Position numbers and translations under genes: made by a program
Assembly: GCF_033568475.1 (NCBI RefSeq)
Contig: NW_027331831.1
Location: forward strand, 9,982,001-10,046,000
Direction of reading: 5' to 3'
Length of the DNA: 64,000 nt
Origin: Henckelia pumila
Taxonomy: Eukaryota > Streptophyta > Magnoliopsida > Lamiales > Gesneriaceae
Shown here: positions 37,601 through 47,879 of the stretch, piece after piece
Layout of the letters: every line of letters begins with the position of its first letter
Position numbering within the stretch: position 1 is the stretch's first letter
Notes under the pieces: generated by a model
Database searches by the model: none
Told to the model about the DNA's origin: nothing
What the model saw: the letters and a program-made list of their open reading frames with translations, nothing else

Positions 37601-38975
37601 CCTCAGAAACTTCTCGATTAAACACTATCTCTTCTTCGTATATGCTTTCATCTGAGGGGATATCCTCAAATTGATATACTTGGACTAGATCTTGAAAGAA
37701 GACCGCATCATCCATATCTGTTGTTCCTTCAAAGAGTTTAACTCTTTTTTTCTCGTTTTCTGGACAATTTGTAGATATATGTCCTCTTGCTCCACATGTC
37801 CAGCAGTTGCAATCCTTGAAACTTTCACTTGCTCTTGTATGAGTTCTTCTGAAAGTTCTTCTTGATGGTGTTCTTCCCCTGATTTGTGATGAGTCTATTG
37901 TTGGGGATGTTCTTGTAGGTCCACTTCTTCTACCCGATCTATAGGATCTGGCTTTTTGTTTGGACCAAAATGTTCTTGGTTTCCAAAAACTTTTCATTCT
38001 TTTATTATAGGGATTATTTCTGAATTTCTTCCTTTTAAATCCCTGTGATCTGTTTCCAATGATCGTTGGAAGATCATTTTCTCTACAACACAAAGGTGTA
38101 CGCTTATCTATACCCCTTATTTTCTTGTAGTTCTTCTGTAATGCTGTCATATGGCACAATTCTGCTAATTTTTCTTTCAAAAAGGAGGTACGTCTTGCCA
38201 ATGTATCAAGATTACATAGAACATATTCTTTGATCAACATTTCTCTCCAGGGACTTGGCATTTTTGCAAAAAATAGCTGAATAGCTATATTTTCCTCGAC
38301 TCCCGAATTCCATCTGTATTTAGTGAATAACATAATATATTCATCAACTAAATAGATATCATGTAACTCGAGGCTATAAAGAGCTTGAGTATATATTCTA
38401 TTTTTCTCTGTATCTTGATTATTGAAATAATCTATTCCTATGAATTATGCTTTAAATAGGGTGGCCATTCTTTCTCCAATATCGTTGAGGGATTCTCCTG
38501 CTAAGATTGATTCCTTAGTTTCTGGCATAGTCATCTCCCATGCGATCTTAACAGATCCCATTAGACTCATTTCTAGAAGTTTAATGAATCCTTCTTTATT
38601 GAGATCTAATGTCCCTGCTGTTATTCTCATAGTTGACGTCCAATCATCTATAAAATCTTCTCTGTTTTTGAAGTCCAAAACATCAAGGTTTAACATAACT
38701 CCATAAGGATGTATTGGATCTAAAACAGTTTTTCCGTAAGGAGTTTGATGGAGTGGGATTTTAATCCTTATTGATCTGGTTCCTGCTGGATGTGAATTTT
38801 TTTCAACCTGGAACTCACTATGCGATTCTTTTGGTTTAACCACATATCTTCGGGGATTCCCTATGGGTTGTTCACCCTCAGGGGAATTCATTTTTAGATC
38901 TACTGCTTTCAGATTCGCAAATGAATCCGCAAGATCTTGTAGATCCTCGATATTTAATCTTTCTAAAGTAGTCAT
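37575..38975 (-). pseudogene. Pararetrovirus coat protein region with zinc knuckle
   Basis: Capsid of the fossil virus. The N-terminal part starts MTTLERLNIEDLQDLADSF. The C-terminal part is Arg/Lys-rich and has the zinc knuckle CNCWTCGARGHISTNCP. An acidic Ser/Glu tail (DESESESE) ends it, as in many caulimovirid coat proteins. Confidence 0.8.
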
Positions 38976-39033
38976 CAGATAGTGTTTTTCTCTGATACTG
39001 CTTTTATAAGATTAATCATCATTTCATCATTGG

Positions 39034-39345
39034 TTAAAGGTTTTTGAACCATTTTGGTTTTACCTTTCTGATGTAACAAGGTTCGGTACCAAATAAGAGT
39101 GGTAACCTTTCTCCTGTATTTCCTTTTCTAGAACCCGAAGTGTGTTCTAGATTTATGATTTTATTTTGAAGATCCTTTAGAGTTCCAAGAATTTCTTCTT
39201 GTTTCTTAAGGATTTCATCAATTTGCCAAGGTATTTCATACAGCTGATTGCTGTAATATTGTACCATCTTTTGAATTTCTCTAAGATCTCCGGAGAGTTT
39301 AGAGGAATCTAGGATAATCTCTAAAAATTGAGAGTTAGAAATCAT
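39034..39345 (-). pseudogene. Pararetrovirus small coiled-coil reading frame
   Basis: The first reading frame of the fossil virus, about 100 codons. The middle (EIPWQIDEILKKQEEILGTL, then KDLQNKIINLE) predicts a coiled coil. Caulimovirids often have such a small virion-associated or unknown protein upstream of the coat. The assignment rests on position and the coiled coil. Confidence 0.5.
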
Positions 39346-39525
39346 TTTTCTTTATCTCTTCAAAATTAAGAGCATTAATCACAACCTGTTGTAAGTAATC
39401 TATTGTGAATAGATTAACTTGTTTATAGGATTTCATATGAATAAAATCTTCTTGATTCAAACCTTCGTTTGAAGTCATCTTTTGTAGAAATCTTCTCCTC
39501 AACAAAGAAAAGCATGAAATAACGA

Positions 39526-39549
39526 ATAATATTACGTCTGAATAATTAA
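39526..39549 (-). repeat. Pararetrovirus leader, second pairing arm
   Basis: The minus strand reads AATTATTCAGACGTAATATT, matching the plus strand at 32298-32321 with one difference over about 24 bases. It lies just downstream of the primer-binding site. Confidence 0.6.
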
Positions 39550-39554
39550 CCTAA

Positions 39555-39567
39555 GCCTCTGATACCA
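39555..39567 (-). other. tRNA-Met primer-binding site of the pararetrovirus
   Basis: The minus strand reads TGGTATCAGAGGC. The first 11 bases match the complement of the plant initiator tRNA-Met 3' end, the primer all Caulimoviridae use. It marks position 1 of the viral map. Confidence 0.8.
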
Positions 39568-39997
39568 TTTTGCGGATAATTCTTTATACTGCAAATGAGC
39601 ACAAAATCTCCAGATTCAAGCATAAAACCTTTAAATTTTAAGCATAAAACCTATAGATTTCAAGCATAGATTAGCATAAATCCAGTACAAGAATTAAACA
39701 TTAAAATATTCAAGTTTGGTGGTCCTATGAAGTTATAATAAAGAATATTTTGGCTAGGGAATTATAATAAAGTTAGGAAGGGTATTAGGGATTTTAGGAC
39801 AATTCACTCAAGTCATTTTTCATTTTAAAATAATATGAATGGGACGGTAGAGTTAACTTACCTTAAAGGTTTTATCCTAGTCATAAATTCAATGTTTCAT
39901 GATTTGTCACATAAAAAATATCTCATTAATTATGCTCATGTGTAGAGATATTGACAATCAGATACATGATTTTGGTAAAATAGTCATAATGTATAGG

Positions 39998-40165
39998 GAT
40001 GACAATCTTTCCAACGGATTCGAAGACCCGCGGGAAAAACCCGATACGAGATGGGTATGAGGAAGTTTTTTCGGGTATGGGTTCGGGGATTTTTAAAAAT
40101 CACCGAAGCATATTGGGCGGGTATGGGGATGTTGTCTCCATTCCCGAACCCACCCCGATAAAAAT
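39998..40165. mobile_element. Possible fragment of a GGGTATGGGT-rich short element
   Basis: A G/C-rich island in AT-rich DNA, with CGGGTATGGGTTCGGGG, GGGCGGGTATGGGG and the inverse CCCGAACCCACCCCG. The motifs and their inverted order resemble short hAT-type elements, but no clean termini were found. Confidence 0.4.
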
Positions 40166-40475
40166 AATAATAATAATATTTTTTATTTATCAAATTTTAT
40201 TAAATCTTTGAATAATATATAAATTATACTAAATATTAAAAATAATAGTATTTATTAGTTTGTATTATTTTTATGCATTATATATAATGTATACGCTTAT
40301 GATAACATAATTTTTATAATATAAAAATATTATTTGATTACATAATATAAATAAACTATTAAGATTAATCATGTATATTTATTATTTATTTGAAAATTTT
40401 TTGAGAAAAAATATATTCTTACTAAAATTTGATATATAATATCCTATTTTAAAAGAAAATTTTCATTCACTTATG

Positions 40476-40579
40476 ACAATCACCTCCTCCAAATGTCTTT
40501 AGTATAGGATGAAGTCTCGAGTTCGAGACCCAATTATGATAATTCCCTTCCTCAACTCAAAAAAGTAATAATAATAATC
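40476..40579 (+). mobile_element. tRNA-derived SINE, family B
   Basis: B-box-like CGAGTTCGAGACCC, then AATTATGATAATTCCC, CTCAACTCAAAAAAG and a short TAA tail, in the same order as the minus-strand copy at 11662-11788. The A-box half is diverged. Confidence 0.65.
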
Positions 40580-40899
40580 TTGATTGATAGAGATATTTTA
40601 TTATTCAAGATATTTTGATTAAAGTTAAATTTTAATTTTATTACTAAAAAATATAAATATTAGAAAAAAAGATTGACGAAAACAACAGATCTCGTGTGAC
40701 ACATATCTATGAAACGAGTTGATCCGACCTATATTTATAATTAAAAATAAAAATTTTAAATAGATGAGTCGAATAATTAATATGTCTCGTAAAATTCATC
40801 ATGAGAGCATTTTATAAGAAATTTGTGATTAAAAAAAGTAACAGAGGCATTTTATGTTTAACCAAAAAAATCATTATTCACATCAACATTAGTTATTCT

Positions 40900-41162
40900 T
40901 GTTGAAAATATATTATTTTATTATTGTTGAATATTGAATGTTGAATATTGAGTTGTAAAATGTTGAAAATTAGTGTGTGATGATGTAGATGATGATATAT
41001 TAATTTTTGGACTAATCTCAAATGTTGATATATAAATAGGTCTTCATTTGTGATGAAAATCACAATTGAGTTGAGAGAAAAATATTATAAAGTGTAGAGT
41101 TTGATATATTTTGAGTTTTGGAGTTTTTACTTTTTACCATATATTTTTACTTTTTCACAACA
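40900..41162 (+). repeat. Copia family 1 LTR (5' position)
   Basis: 263 bp from TGTTGAAAATATATT to TTTTTCACAACA. It contains a TATA-like TATAAATAGG and is followed at once by CGTTATCAGCACGATCG, the presumed primer-binding region. Closely similar to the LTRs at 47474-47715 and 53337-53598, which lie in reverse. Confidence 0.85.
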
Positions 41163-41289
41163 CGTTATCAGCACGATCGCTCGAAGGTTCTCTATAATTT
41201 CCGACGCTCCAAAATACAAGAAGAAGTCAAAAATATTCAACAAATAAGAATTTTTATTTTACTGTTTATATATTTTTATTGTGTATGTA

Positions 41290-41775
41290 TTAATATATAA
41301 TTTCATGTTATTATATTAAAGGATGTCTATGACACTGACCTTATAATAACGTGATATGATATAGTTATTATGTATATATACTAACTGTATAATATATAAT
41401 TTCATGTTATTATATAAAAGGTTGTCTATGACACTGACCTTATAATAATGTGATATGATATATATTTATTATGTATATATACTAACTGTATAATATATAA
41501 TTTCATGTTATTATATAAAACGTTGTCTATGACACTGACCTTATAATAACGTGATATGATATATATTTATTATGTATAAATACTAACTGTATTAATATAT
41601 AATTTCATGTTATTATATAAAAGGTTGTCTATGACACTGACCTTATAATAACATGATATGATATATATTATTGTGTATTTATATACTAATCATATTCGTA
41701 TAATCTCATATTATTATATAAAAGGCTGTCTATGACACCGAACTTATAATAATGTGATATGATATACATAATTAT
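41290..41775 (+). repeat. Five ~100-bp tandem repeats in the copia leader
   Basis: Units begin near 41301, 41400, 41501, 41603 and 41703 with TTTCATGTTATTATAT(T/A)AAA. Each carries GTCTATGACACTGACCTTAT and a TGATATGATAT tail. The reverse copy of the element has the same array at about 52740-53205. Confidence 0.9.
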
Positions 41776-42155
41776 TTAATTATGATTATCATTATATGCA
41801 TTGCATCATTATCACGAATTTCTATTCAAAACATACTCGATTTTTTTCCTTACCCCCAACGGTCACAAACGGTAACAAAATGGCTAGTTTTTTGTCTATA
41901 AATATGTTTACTCAAACTCATTTTCAATCACACCAAAATTCATTTTTTCTCTCAAAATATTTTCTCGTTTTTCAAAGATGAAGATGGTGACATTTCTAAG
42001 GCTATTTTTCATAACGATTATGATCATCATGCTCACGAGTCTTGTACTCACCAGCGATTTTCCACCACATACTTTTTTTCTATTTGTACACGCACTTGTA
42101 ATCTTCGTTCTTTCATTATTTTGTATTGTCATATTAATAAAAATTAACTAATAAA

Positions 42156-43200
42156 ATGCATTATTATTTTTCTAGTACCACCAAGTCAAATTTGGCAAAG
42201 ATTGAATTCGTTGTGCTTGATATCACTGGAAAGAATTATATGTCATGGACTCTCGATGTAGAGATGCATCTTGAGTCATTGGATCTAAGTGATACCATTA
42301 AAAAAATTAATATATCAACCTCACAAGATAAAGCAAATGCAATGATTTTCTTACGTCGACATCTTGATGAAGGGTTGAAATGTGAGTATCTCACAGAAAA
42401 AGACCCAATGATTTTATGGAAAGAGTTGAAAGAAAGATTTGAGCATATAAGGGAAGTGATACTTCCGACCGCCCATGATGAATGGAATACGTTGAGATTC
42501 CAAGACTTTAAAAAAGTCAGTGAATTTATAATTCTGCGATTTATCGAATAGTCTCGCAATTAAAATTATGTGGACTTGAAGTCACAGAGATGAAAATGCT
42601 TGAAAAAACATTTTTCACTTTTCACGCATCAAATACAACTCTACAGCAACAGTATAGAGTGCGTGATTTTATGAGATATTCTGAACTCATTGCATGCCTT
42701 CTTGTGGCAGAAAAGAACAACGAATTGTTAATAAGAAATCATCAATACCGACCCACTGGATCAACGACATTTTCTGAAGCAAATGTCGTAATGAAAAATG
42801 AAAACCAAAATCAAAGGCATAGACTAGATTTTGGTCGTGAACGAGGTCGAGGACGTGGGCGTGGACGTGGACGTAAAAATGATCGCGGTCGTGGTCGCGG
42901 CCATGGATATGAAAATAATCGAGATAGTTACTTCAATAACTCATCTCAAAAGAACGTCACGAACCACCCACCAAAAAAGCAGCATGAAAATACGAGTAAA
43001 AATGAAAATCACTCAAAAAGATCTGAAAGTGTTTGTTATAGATATGGCACTCCAGGACATCGGTCACATATTTATCGAACCCCTGAGCACCTATGTAAGC
43101 TCTATAAAGAATCGACAAAGGAAAAAGGAAAAAAGACCAATTTTGTTGAAAATAGTGACCATTTAATTGGTTCAACTAGTTTCAATGCTGCAGATTTTTT
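42156..43200 (+). pseudogene. Copia family 1 gag remnant
   Basis: Fossil gag: ITGKNYMSWTLDVEMHL, then LWKELKERFEH, an Arg-Gly-rich RNA-binding stretch (RGRGRGRGRGRKN), and a decayed zinc knuckle near CYRYGTPGHRSH. It matches the reverse copy at about 51545-52340. Confidence 0.75.
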
Positions 43201-43702
43201 GAAGTTTGAAAAACAACAAGATGGGATTGATCCGGTAGTTGGATATGTGGATTCAGATTTTGTTGGGAACTTAGACACGAGAAAGTCATTGACTGGTTAT
43301 GTGTTCACCTTTTATGGCACAGCGATCACCTGGAAGTCAAATCTACAGTCAGTGGTTGCCATTTCTACCAGTGAGGTAGAATTCATAGCTGTTACCGAGA
43401 CCATAAATGAAGGATTGTGGTTAAAAGGAATGATAGCAGAGTTGGGTGTAAAACAAGATCAAGTTGTAGTACACTGTGACATTCAAAGTGCAATACACTT
43501 AACGAAACACCAAGTATATCATGAGCGATCGAAACACATAGATGTGAAGATGCATTTCTTCAGAGATGTAATTGAAAAAGGAGATGTGATCCTTGTGAAG
43601 ATAGCATCAGAAGAAAACCCTGCAGATGTTATGAAGAACTCACTGCCGTATGCTAAGTTCAAGAAATGTTTGGACTTAGTTAATGCGGTGATTGGAAATT
43701 AG
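43200..43702 (+). pseudogene. Copia family 2 RNase H remnant
   Basis: The C-terminal end of a Ty1/copia polyprotein: GYVDSDFVGNLDTRKSLTGY, AITWKSNLQSVVAISTSEVE, then HIDVKMHFFRDVIEKGDV. It belongs to a different copia family from the gag just upstream. Confidence 0.8.
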
Positions 43703-43757
43703 TCAAGGAGGCTAGGATGGAGAGCATCATTCAACCTGAAAGAATCAAAGTGGATAT

Positions 43758-44561
43758 TGTTGAAGTATGCTTCTATCAGATTGAATTGGAATAGAGAAGA
43801 GATCGGATCGGATCGAATAGTACAAATCAGATGAGATCGGTGTTCAGATGAGTTCATGGTCCAGATCGAATACTGGGATCAGATCGAAGTGATGGTCAGA
43901 TGAGTCTTCGGATGAGTTCATGCAGATAGATTGCTCGAGTATTGTGACTTGGTTAGAAGTCAGATGGAGTTTTCGTAAAGCTGAAAGCTTGCAGGCAGAT
44001 CGATGCAGATCGAAGTACAAGAGTAGATCAGACTGATGAATGAAGGCTTATCGGGTTTGACCATGTTGACTTTATAAATGGACCGTAAGTTACTGTTGAC
44101 CTAAAGCCCAAGATGAAAGTCAGTGTAATTCTCTATATAAGCAGATGGAAGATGGCCGAAACGAACATAACAGAAAATCAAATTTTTCAGAATATATTGA
44201 GAGAGAAGAAGAAGAGATTTCGGAGGAGAAAGCTTTGGGGTAGATTGTGACGGGAAGATTCAAGTATCAAAAGCTTGAATCGTGTCTGTATCTAGCATTA
44301 AGAGTTTTTTGGTCTATCTTTGTAATAAGATCTGTTCATTGAGCTTGGTTTGTTCTGTTGGTGATTAATAAAGTGATTGTGTTGCTCTCCCGTGGACGTA
44401 GGCAAATTCTTTGCCGAACCACGTAAACACTTGTGTTGTTTATTATTTTCGCGTGAGTTGGTGTGTGATCTGAGTTGTGTGTTCTTATCTGGGATTATTG
44501 TTCTTGTGCGTGTTGTTTGTTAACTTTCTCGAAATACCAAATTTCGGATTGATTCCTAACA
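43758..44561 (+). repeat. Copia family 2 LTR (3' position)
   Basis: About 804 bp, from TGTTGAAGTATGCTTC to GATTGATTCCTAACA, preceded by a polypurine-like CAAAGTGGATAT. The inside has GATCGGATCGGATCG repeats and likely transcript start and end signals. No second copy occurs in the window. Confidence 0.75.
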
Positions 44562-44922
44562 ATTACAAAATAAAAATTCAGCTCAGTTTAATACAATACA
44601 AGACTTTGATCGAGCAAGAACGCAAATACAGATTCACAGTCAAGTTTATACTCTCCCTTGATTTTTCTCTTTCAATCGCCTCTGCTTCCTTGTATTTTTC
44701 TGATTCAGTCGAGCTCACACTCTGTTTCCTTTCAGCTGGAGCCAGTTCGCAATTTTAAATAAGACGACGGCCTCTCCTTTTCTCCAAGCCGGTAGCCTAA
44801 CAATGATTTTCCTTCGATCTCCACCGGTTGGGCCAGCCACTTTCTAGTCCAACACATTTCTAGTCCGATAAGAGCTTGAGACCCAAACTGGTAGAAACAC
44901 ACACACACACACACACACACAT

Positions 44923-44992
<70 letters not shown>

Positions 44993-45697
44993 GACATACA
45001 AACGAACATTGATGGATTAAGACAAGATAGTTAGAACAAACACCAGTTTATCTTGTATATAGTTGTATTGACAAATCAAACTTGATTATAGATTAATTTT
45101 GATGATGATAGCAAACTTGGATTCAAATTATGGTTCCAATACTTTGAATTCACACGTTGCCACTGAATGTTGGTGGAATTAATAAGCTTTCTGCTTTATA
45201 TTATCTCTTACTATATTATTAAGTTTAAGCACCCTATACCAACTGATTATAGTGTCTTATTGAATTTTCACATATTTATTTCTTTTATACCCCTCATCAC
45301 TTTCTCTCTCTCTCAACTTCCTTTCCACTTCTCACTCCTTCCAACAACCTTCATCCTCCGAATTTCCTATCCACTATTTACAATATATTTTTTTGAATTT
45401 ATTTTATTTCTGTTTTGTATTATTTCTAAATTAAAGATATAAATACTTTTAAATGTCTAATTTTCGTCATTTTCATGTTTTATACACGCATCGCGTGTGC
45501 CACGACGACTAGTATATACTAAATTATCTGCGTAATTATATATTTATTGTATTAAAAACTCCGCAATTTTTTTCCAAAAAAGAGAATTAATTCCCCAAAA
45601 TAATTATACATCTTCAAGTTGGTCGTTGGTCGTTGGTCCTAGCTATATATATATTCTAAATGGACCACTTAAGAAAAGTATAGATGTCGAAAGAATC
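44562..45697. other. Intergenic region with CA/TA microsatellite
   Basis: No gene recognised. A CA run at about 44897-44938 passes into a TA run at about 44939-44990. The rest is AT-rich with pyrimidine tracts near 45300-45350. Confidence 0.6.
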
Positions 45698-45700
45698 TAA

Positions 45701-46061
45701 GGTTCTGTTTGGACATATATTTATAAAATGTTTTTATAAAAATGTTTTTTAAAAACTTTTTATAAAATATTTTTAAAGTTGTTTTAAGAATAAATATGCG
45801 TTTAATTGGACAACTATTCTATAAAATATTTTATCATTTTAAAAGTTATGTTATTCATCTTTTTTCTATCATGATTCCATGTTAAAAATATCTAATTAAA
45901 AACACCTATGAAATGTTCTTTAAAAACTATACTTGAAGAACACTTTTTTAAAAAATAATTTTCAAAAATATTTTACAAAACTTTTATCCAAAACATATTT
46001 TAAATTTTTTTCACTTATAAAATATTAAAAATATTTTTAAAATACATGTCCAAACGGAACT
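45701..46061. mobile_element. Tourist-like MITE (PIF/Harbinger)
   Basis: 361 bp. The left end GGTTCTGTTTGGACATATATTT is inverted at the right end (AAATACATGTCCAAACGGAACT). A TAA target duplication lies at 45698-45700 and 46062-46064. The interior is AT-rich and also shows inverted symmetry (GTTTTTATAAAAATG). Confidence 0.75.
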
Positions 46062-46529
46062 TAAGTTTTTTTATTTACTTAATAATAATAAGATAGTACT
46101 TTGAATAGTTTTCATAATATTTTCTTTTGCTAGACTAATTTAAACTTGTACGACAGTTTTACGTTTTTGGAATGGCTCTAGGAGTTCATACCTAGAAAAA
46201 AAAAAGAAAAAAAAAAGAGGAATATGAAATCTCGACTCCAATTATTTCTAGAAAATAATGTCACGACTTTTAAACCCAAACAAATATCATTAATTAGATT
46301 ACAAAGTAATATAAGGTTAAAAAAATGTTGATTGTCGCTTTCGGGGTTTGCTCTTTTTTTTTTCTTTTTTTAAAAATGATGGTTCGGCCAACATACCGAA
46401 GTAGGATTCGTCTGTTGAGTTAATTTGTCCCGTCACACAAACTAGTAAGTTGGATTGTAATTTTTTCAGAATGTCCCAACCCACCAAATTAAACCTAAAA
46501 TTAACTAGATCTATCTAGCCACTTGAAAT

Positions 46530-47038
46530 TAGGGGTGATCATTCGGTTAATTCGATCAAAAATCGTAACCGAATTATTTTTAGGCTAACCGAACCGAACC
46601 AAATTTATGTCGATTTAACCGAACCGAATTAAAATAGATTAATTCGGTCGGTCACCGAATTAACCGATTTTTTCACAAAATAAATTAAAAAAGACAAAAT
46701 TTTATAAAATTAATAATTGAAATATGATATTTTTATCATAATAAAACATATTAAGCTTAAAAAAATTAAAATAACAAAAATTAAGTACAACATTAAATAT
46801 AAACACATTAAAAATATATTATAAATTATACGTAAATCCTAATAATTTTTTTTTAAATGTAATTATTTATAATTCGGTTAACCGATTTTTTTTTTGAAAA
46901 AAACCAAAATCCGAATCGAATTGACCGATTTAACCGAAATTTTTTAACACTAAAATCGAATTTTTGAATTAACCAAATTTTCGAATTCAATTGGTTCGAT
47001 CGATTAATTCGGTTTAACCGAAATATTTATCACCCCTA
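46530..47038. mobile_element. hAT-type non-autonomous element, CCGAA family
   Basis: 509 bp flanked by a perfect 8-bp duplication, CTTGAAAT (46522-46529 and 47039-47046). Ends are TAGGGGTGAT in inverted form. Subterminal regions are packed with TTCGGTTAA / TTAACCGAA motifs; the core is AT-rich. No transposase. Confidence 0.85.
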
Positions 47039-47263
47039 CTTGAAATAGGTAAATTGCATTTGTGTTTTTTTAACCCGTAAAAAAATGAGACCTGTCTAAT
47101 AAAATATTGCGATTCAGCTCATCTTTCAACTCCATTTGTCATCTCTGTTTTAGGCATTTAGATCCACTATTTATGCTACAAATGTAGTGGTTAAAAATTT
47201 TGAGGGGTGACTTGCTCTATGGGTGGGGTAAATCATGAAATGCATAATATTTTCATTATCTTT

Positions 47264-47351
47264 AGATGTGCACTGGATAAATTGTCGGACTAACACAATA
47301 GTTTGCAAATCACGTTAATCAGATAAACCATACTGGACAAGCCCTGTGCGC
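47264..47351 (-). mobile_element. tRNA-derived SINE, family A (3' half)
   Basis: Only the family body is present: GTGCACTGGATAA, GGACTAACACAATAGT, CACGTTAATCAGATAAACCA and GACAAGCCCTGTGCGC. The tRNA-like head is missing. Confidence 0.65.
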
Positions 47352-47473
47352 TTTTTTTAATCATTATTATAATTAATTGTTCAATATATCTCAAGTAAAA
47401 AAGAAACAATCCATTTATATAATTCGTTGGCATTTCGATTAAGATATTTATTACTTCTATATATTATTAAATA

Positions 47474-47715
47474 TGTTGTGAAAAAGTAAAAATATATGGT
47501 AAAAACTCCAAAACTCAAAATATATCAAACTCTACACTTTATAATATTTTTCTCTCAACTCAATTGTGATTTTCATCACAAATGAAGACCTATTTATAGA
47601 TCCACATTTGAGATTAGTCCAAAAATTAATATATCATCATCTACATCATCACACACTAATTTTCAATATTTTACAACTCAATATTCAACAATAATAAAAT
47701 AATATATTTTCAACA
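47474..47715 (-). repeat. Copia family 1, 3' LTR
   Basis: 242 bp. On the minus strand it runs from TGTTGAAAATATATT to TTTTTCACAACA and is similar to the 5' LTR. Confidence 0.85.
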
Positions 47716-47879
47716 CTCTCCCTTGTGATGATGATCGTCATATGATGATTGTCTTTATTACGTGTTTTATGTTGCCTCATTAAAAACCTTACTAGGAAAA
47801 ACCCAGTGGGATAAAAACTATAGCAAGGAAAAAAGAGTGCAGCCACGTAAACTTCCTCTCATGTTAACATGAGTGATTC

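Larger units (their letters stand above)
32240..39700 (-). mobile_element. Endogenous pararetrovirus (Caulimoviridae, solendo-/cavemovirus-like), broken
   Basis: A fossil integrated caulimovirid of about 7.4 kb on the minus strand, near the full genome size of that group. In 5'-3' order it shows a tRNA-Met primer-binding site, a small coiled-coil reading frame, a coat protein with a CCHC zinc knuckle, a 30K-type movement protein, an aspartic protease, reverse transcriptase and RNase H, and a last frame in the position of the inclusion-body/transactivator protein. A promoter with TATA box follows. Coat before movement protein is the order of solendo- and cavemoviruses. Gene content looks complete, but the reading frames carry several (about six to ten) breaks, so it is a relic. 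Open stretches are still long, so it is not extremely old. The circular genome seems to have been opened within the leader. Outer borders are approximate. Confidence 0.85.
40900..44561 (+). mobile_element. Chimeric Ty1/copia fossil, two families joined
   Basis: The front part (about 40900-43200) has an LTR, primer site, leader repeats and gag of the same family as the element at 47474-53598. The back part (about 43200-44561) has the end of a copia RNase H and a different, longer LTR. The two LTRs are unrelated, so this is a composite, not a single insertion. It is broken. No shared target duplication was found at its outer ends, as expected for such a join. Confidence 0.8.

Noticed and set aside
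41290-41775. Regular ~100-bp repeats as a CRISPR-like array
   Set aside because: The units are continuous tandem repeats without unique spacers, lie inside an LTR retrotransposon leader, and the DNA is from a plant nucleus.
44732-45001. Open frame of alternating Tyr/Ile and Cys/Val
   Set aside because: It is a translation of the CA/TA microsatellite.
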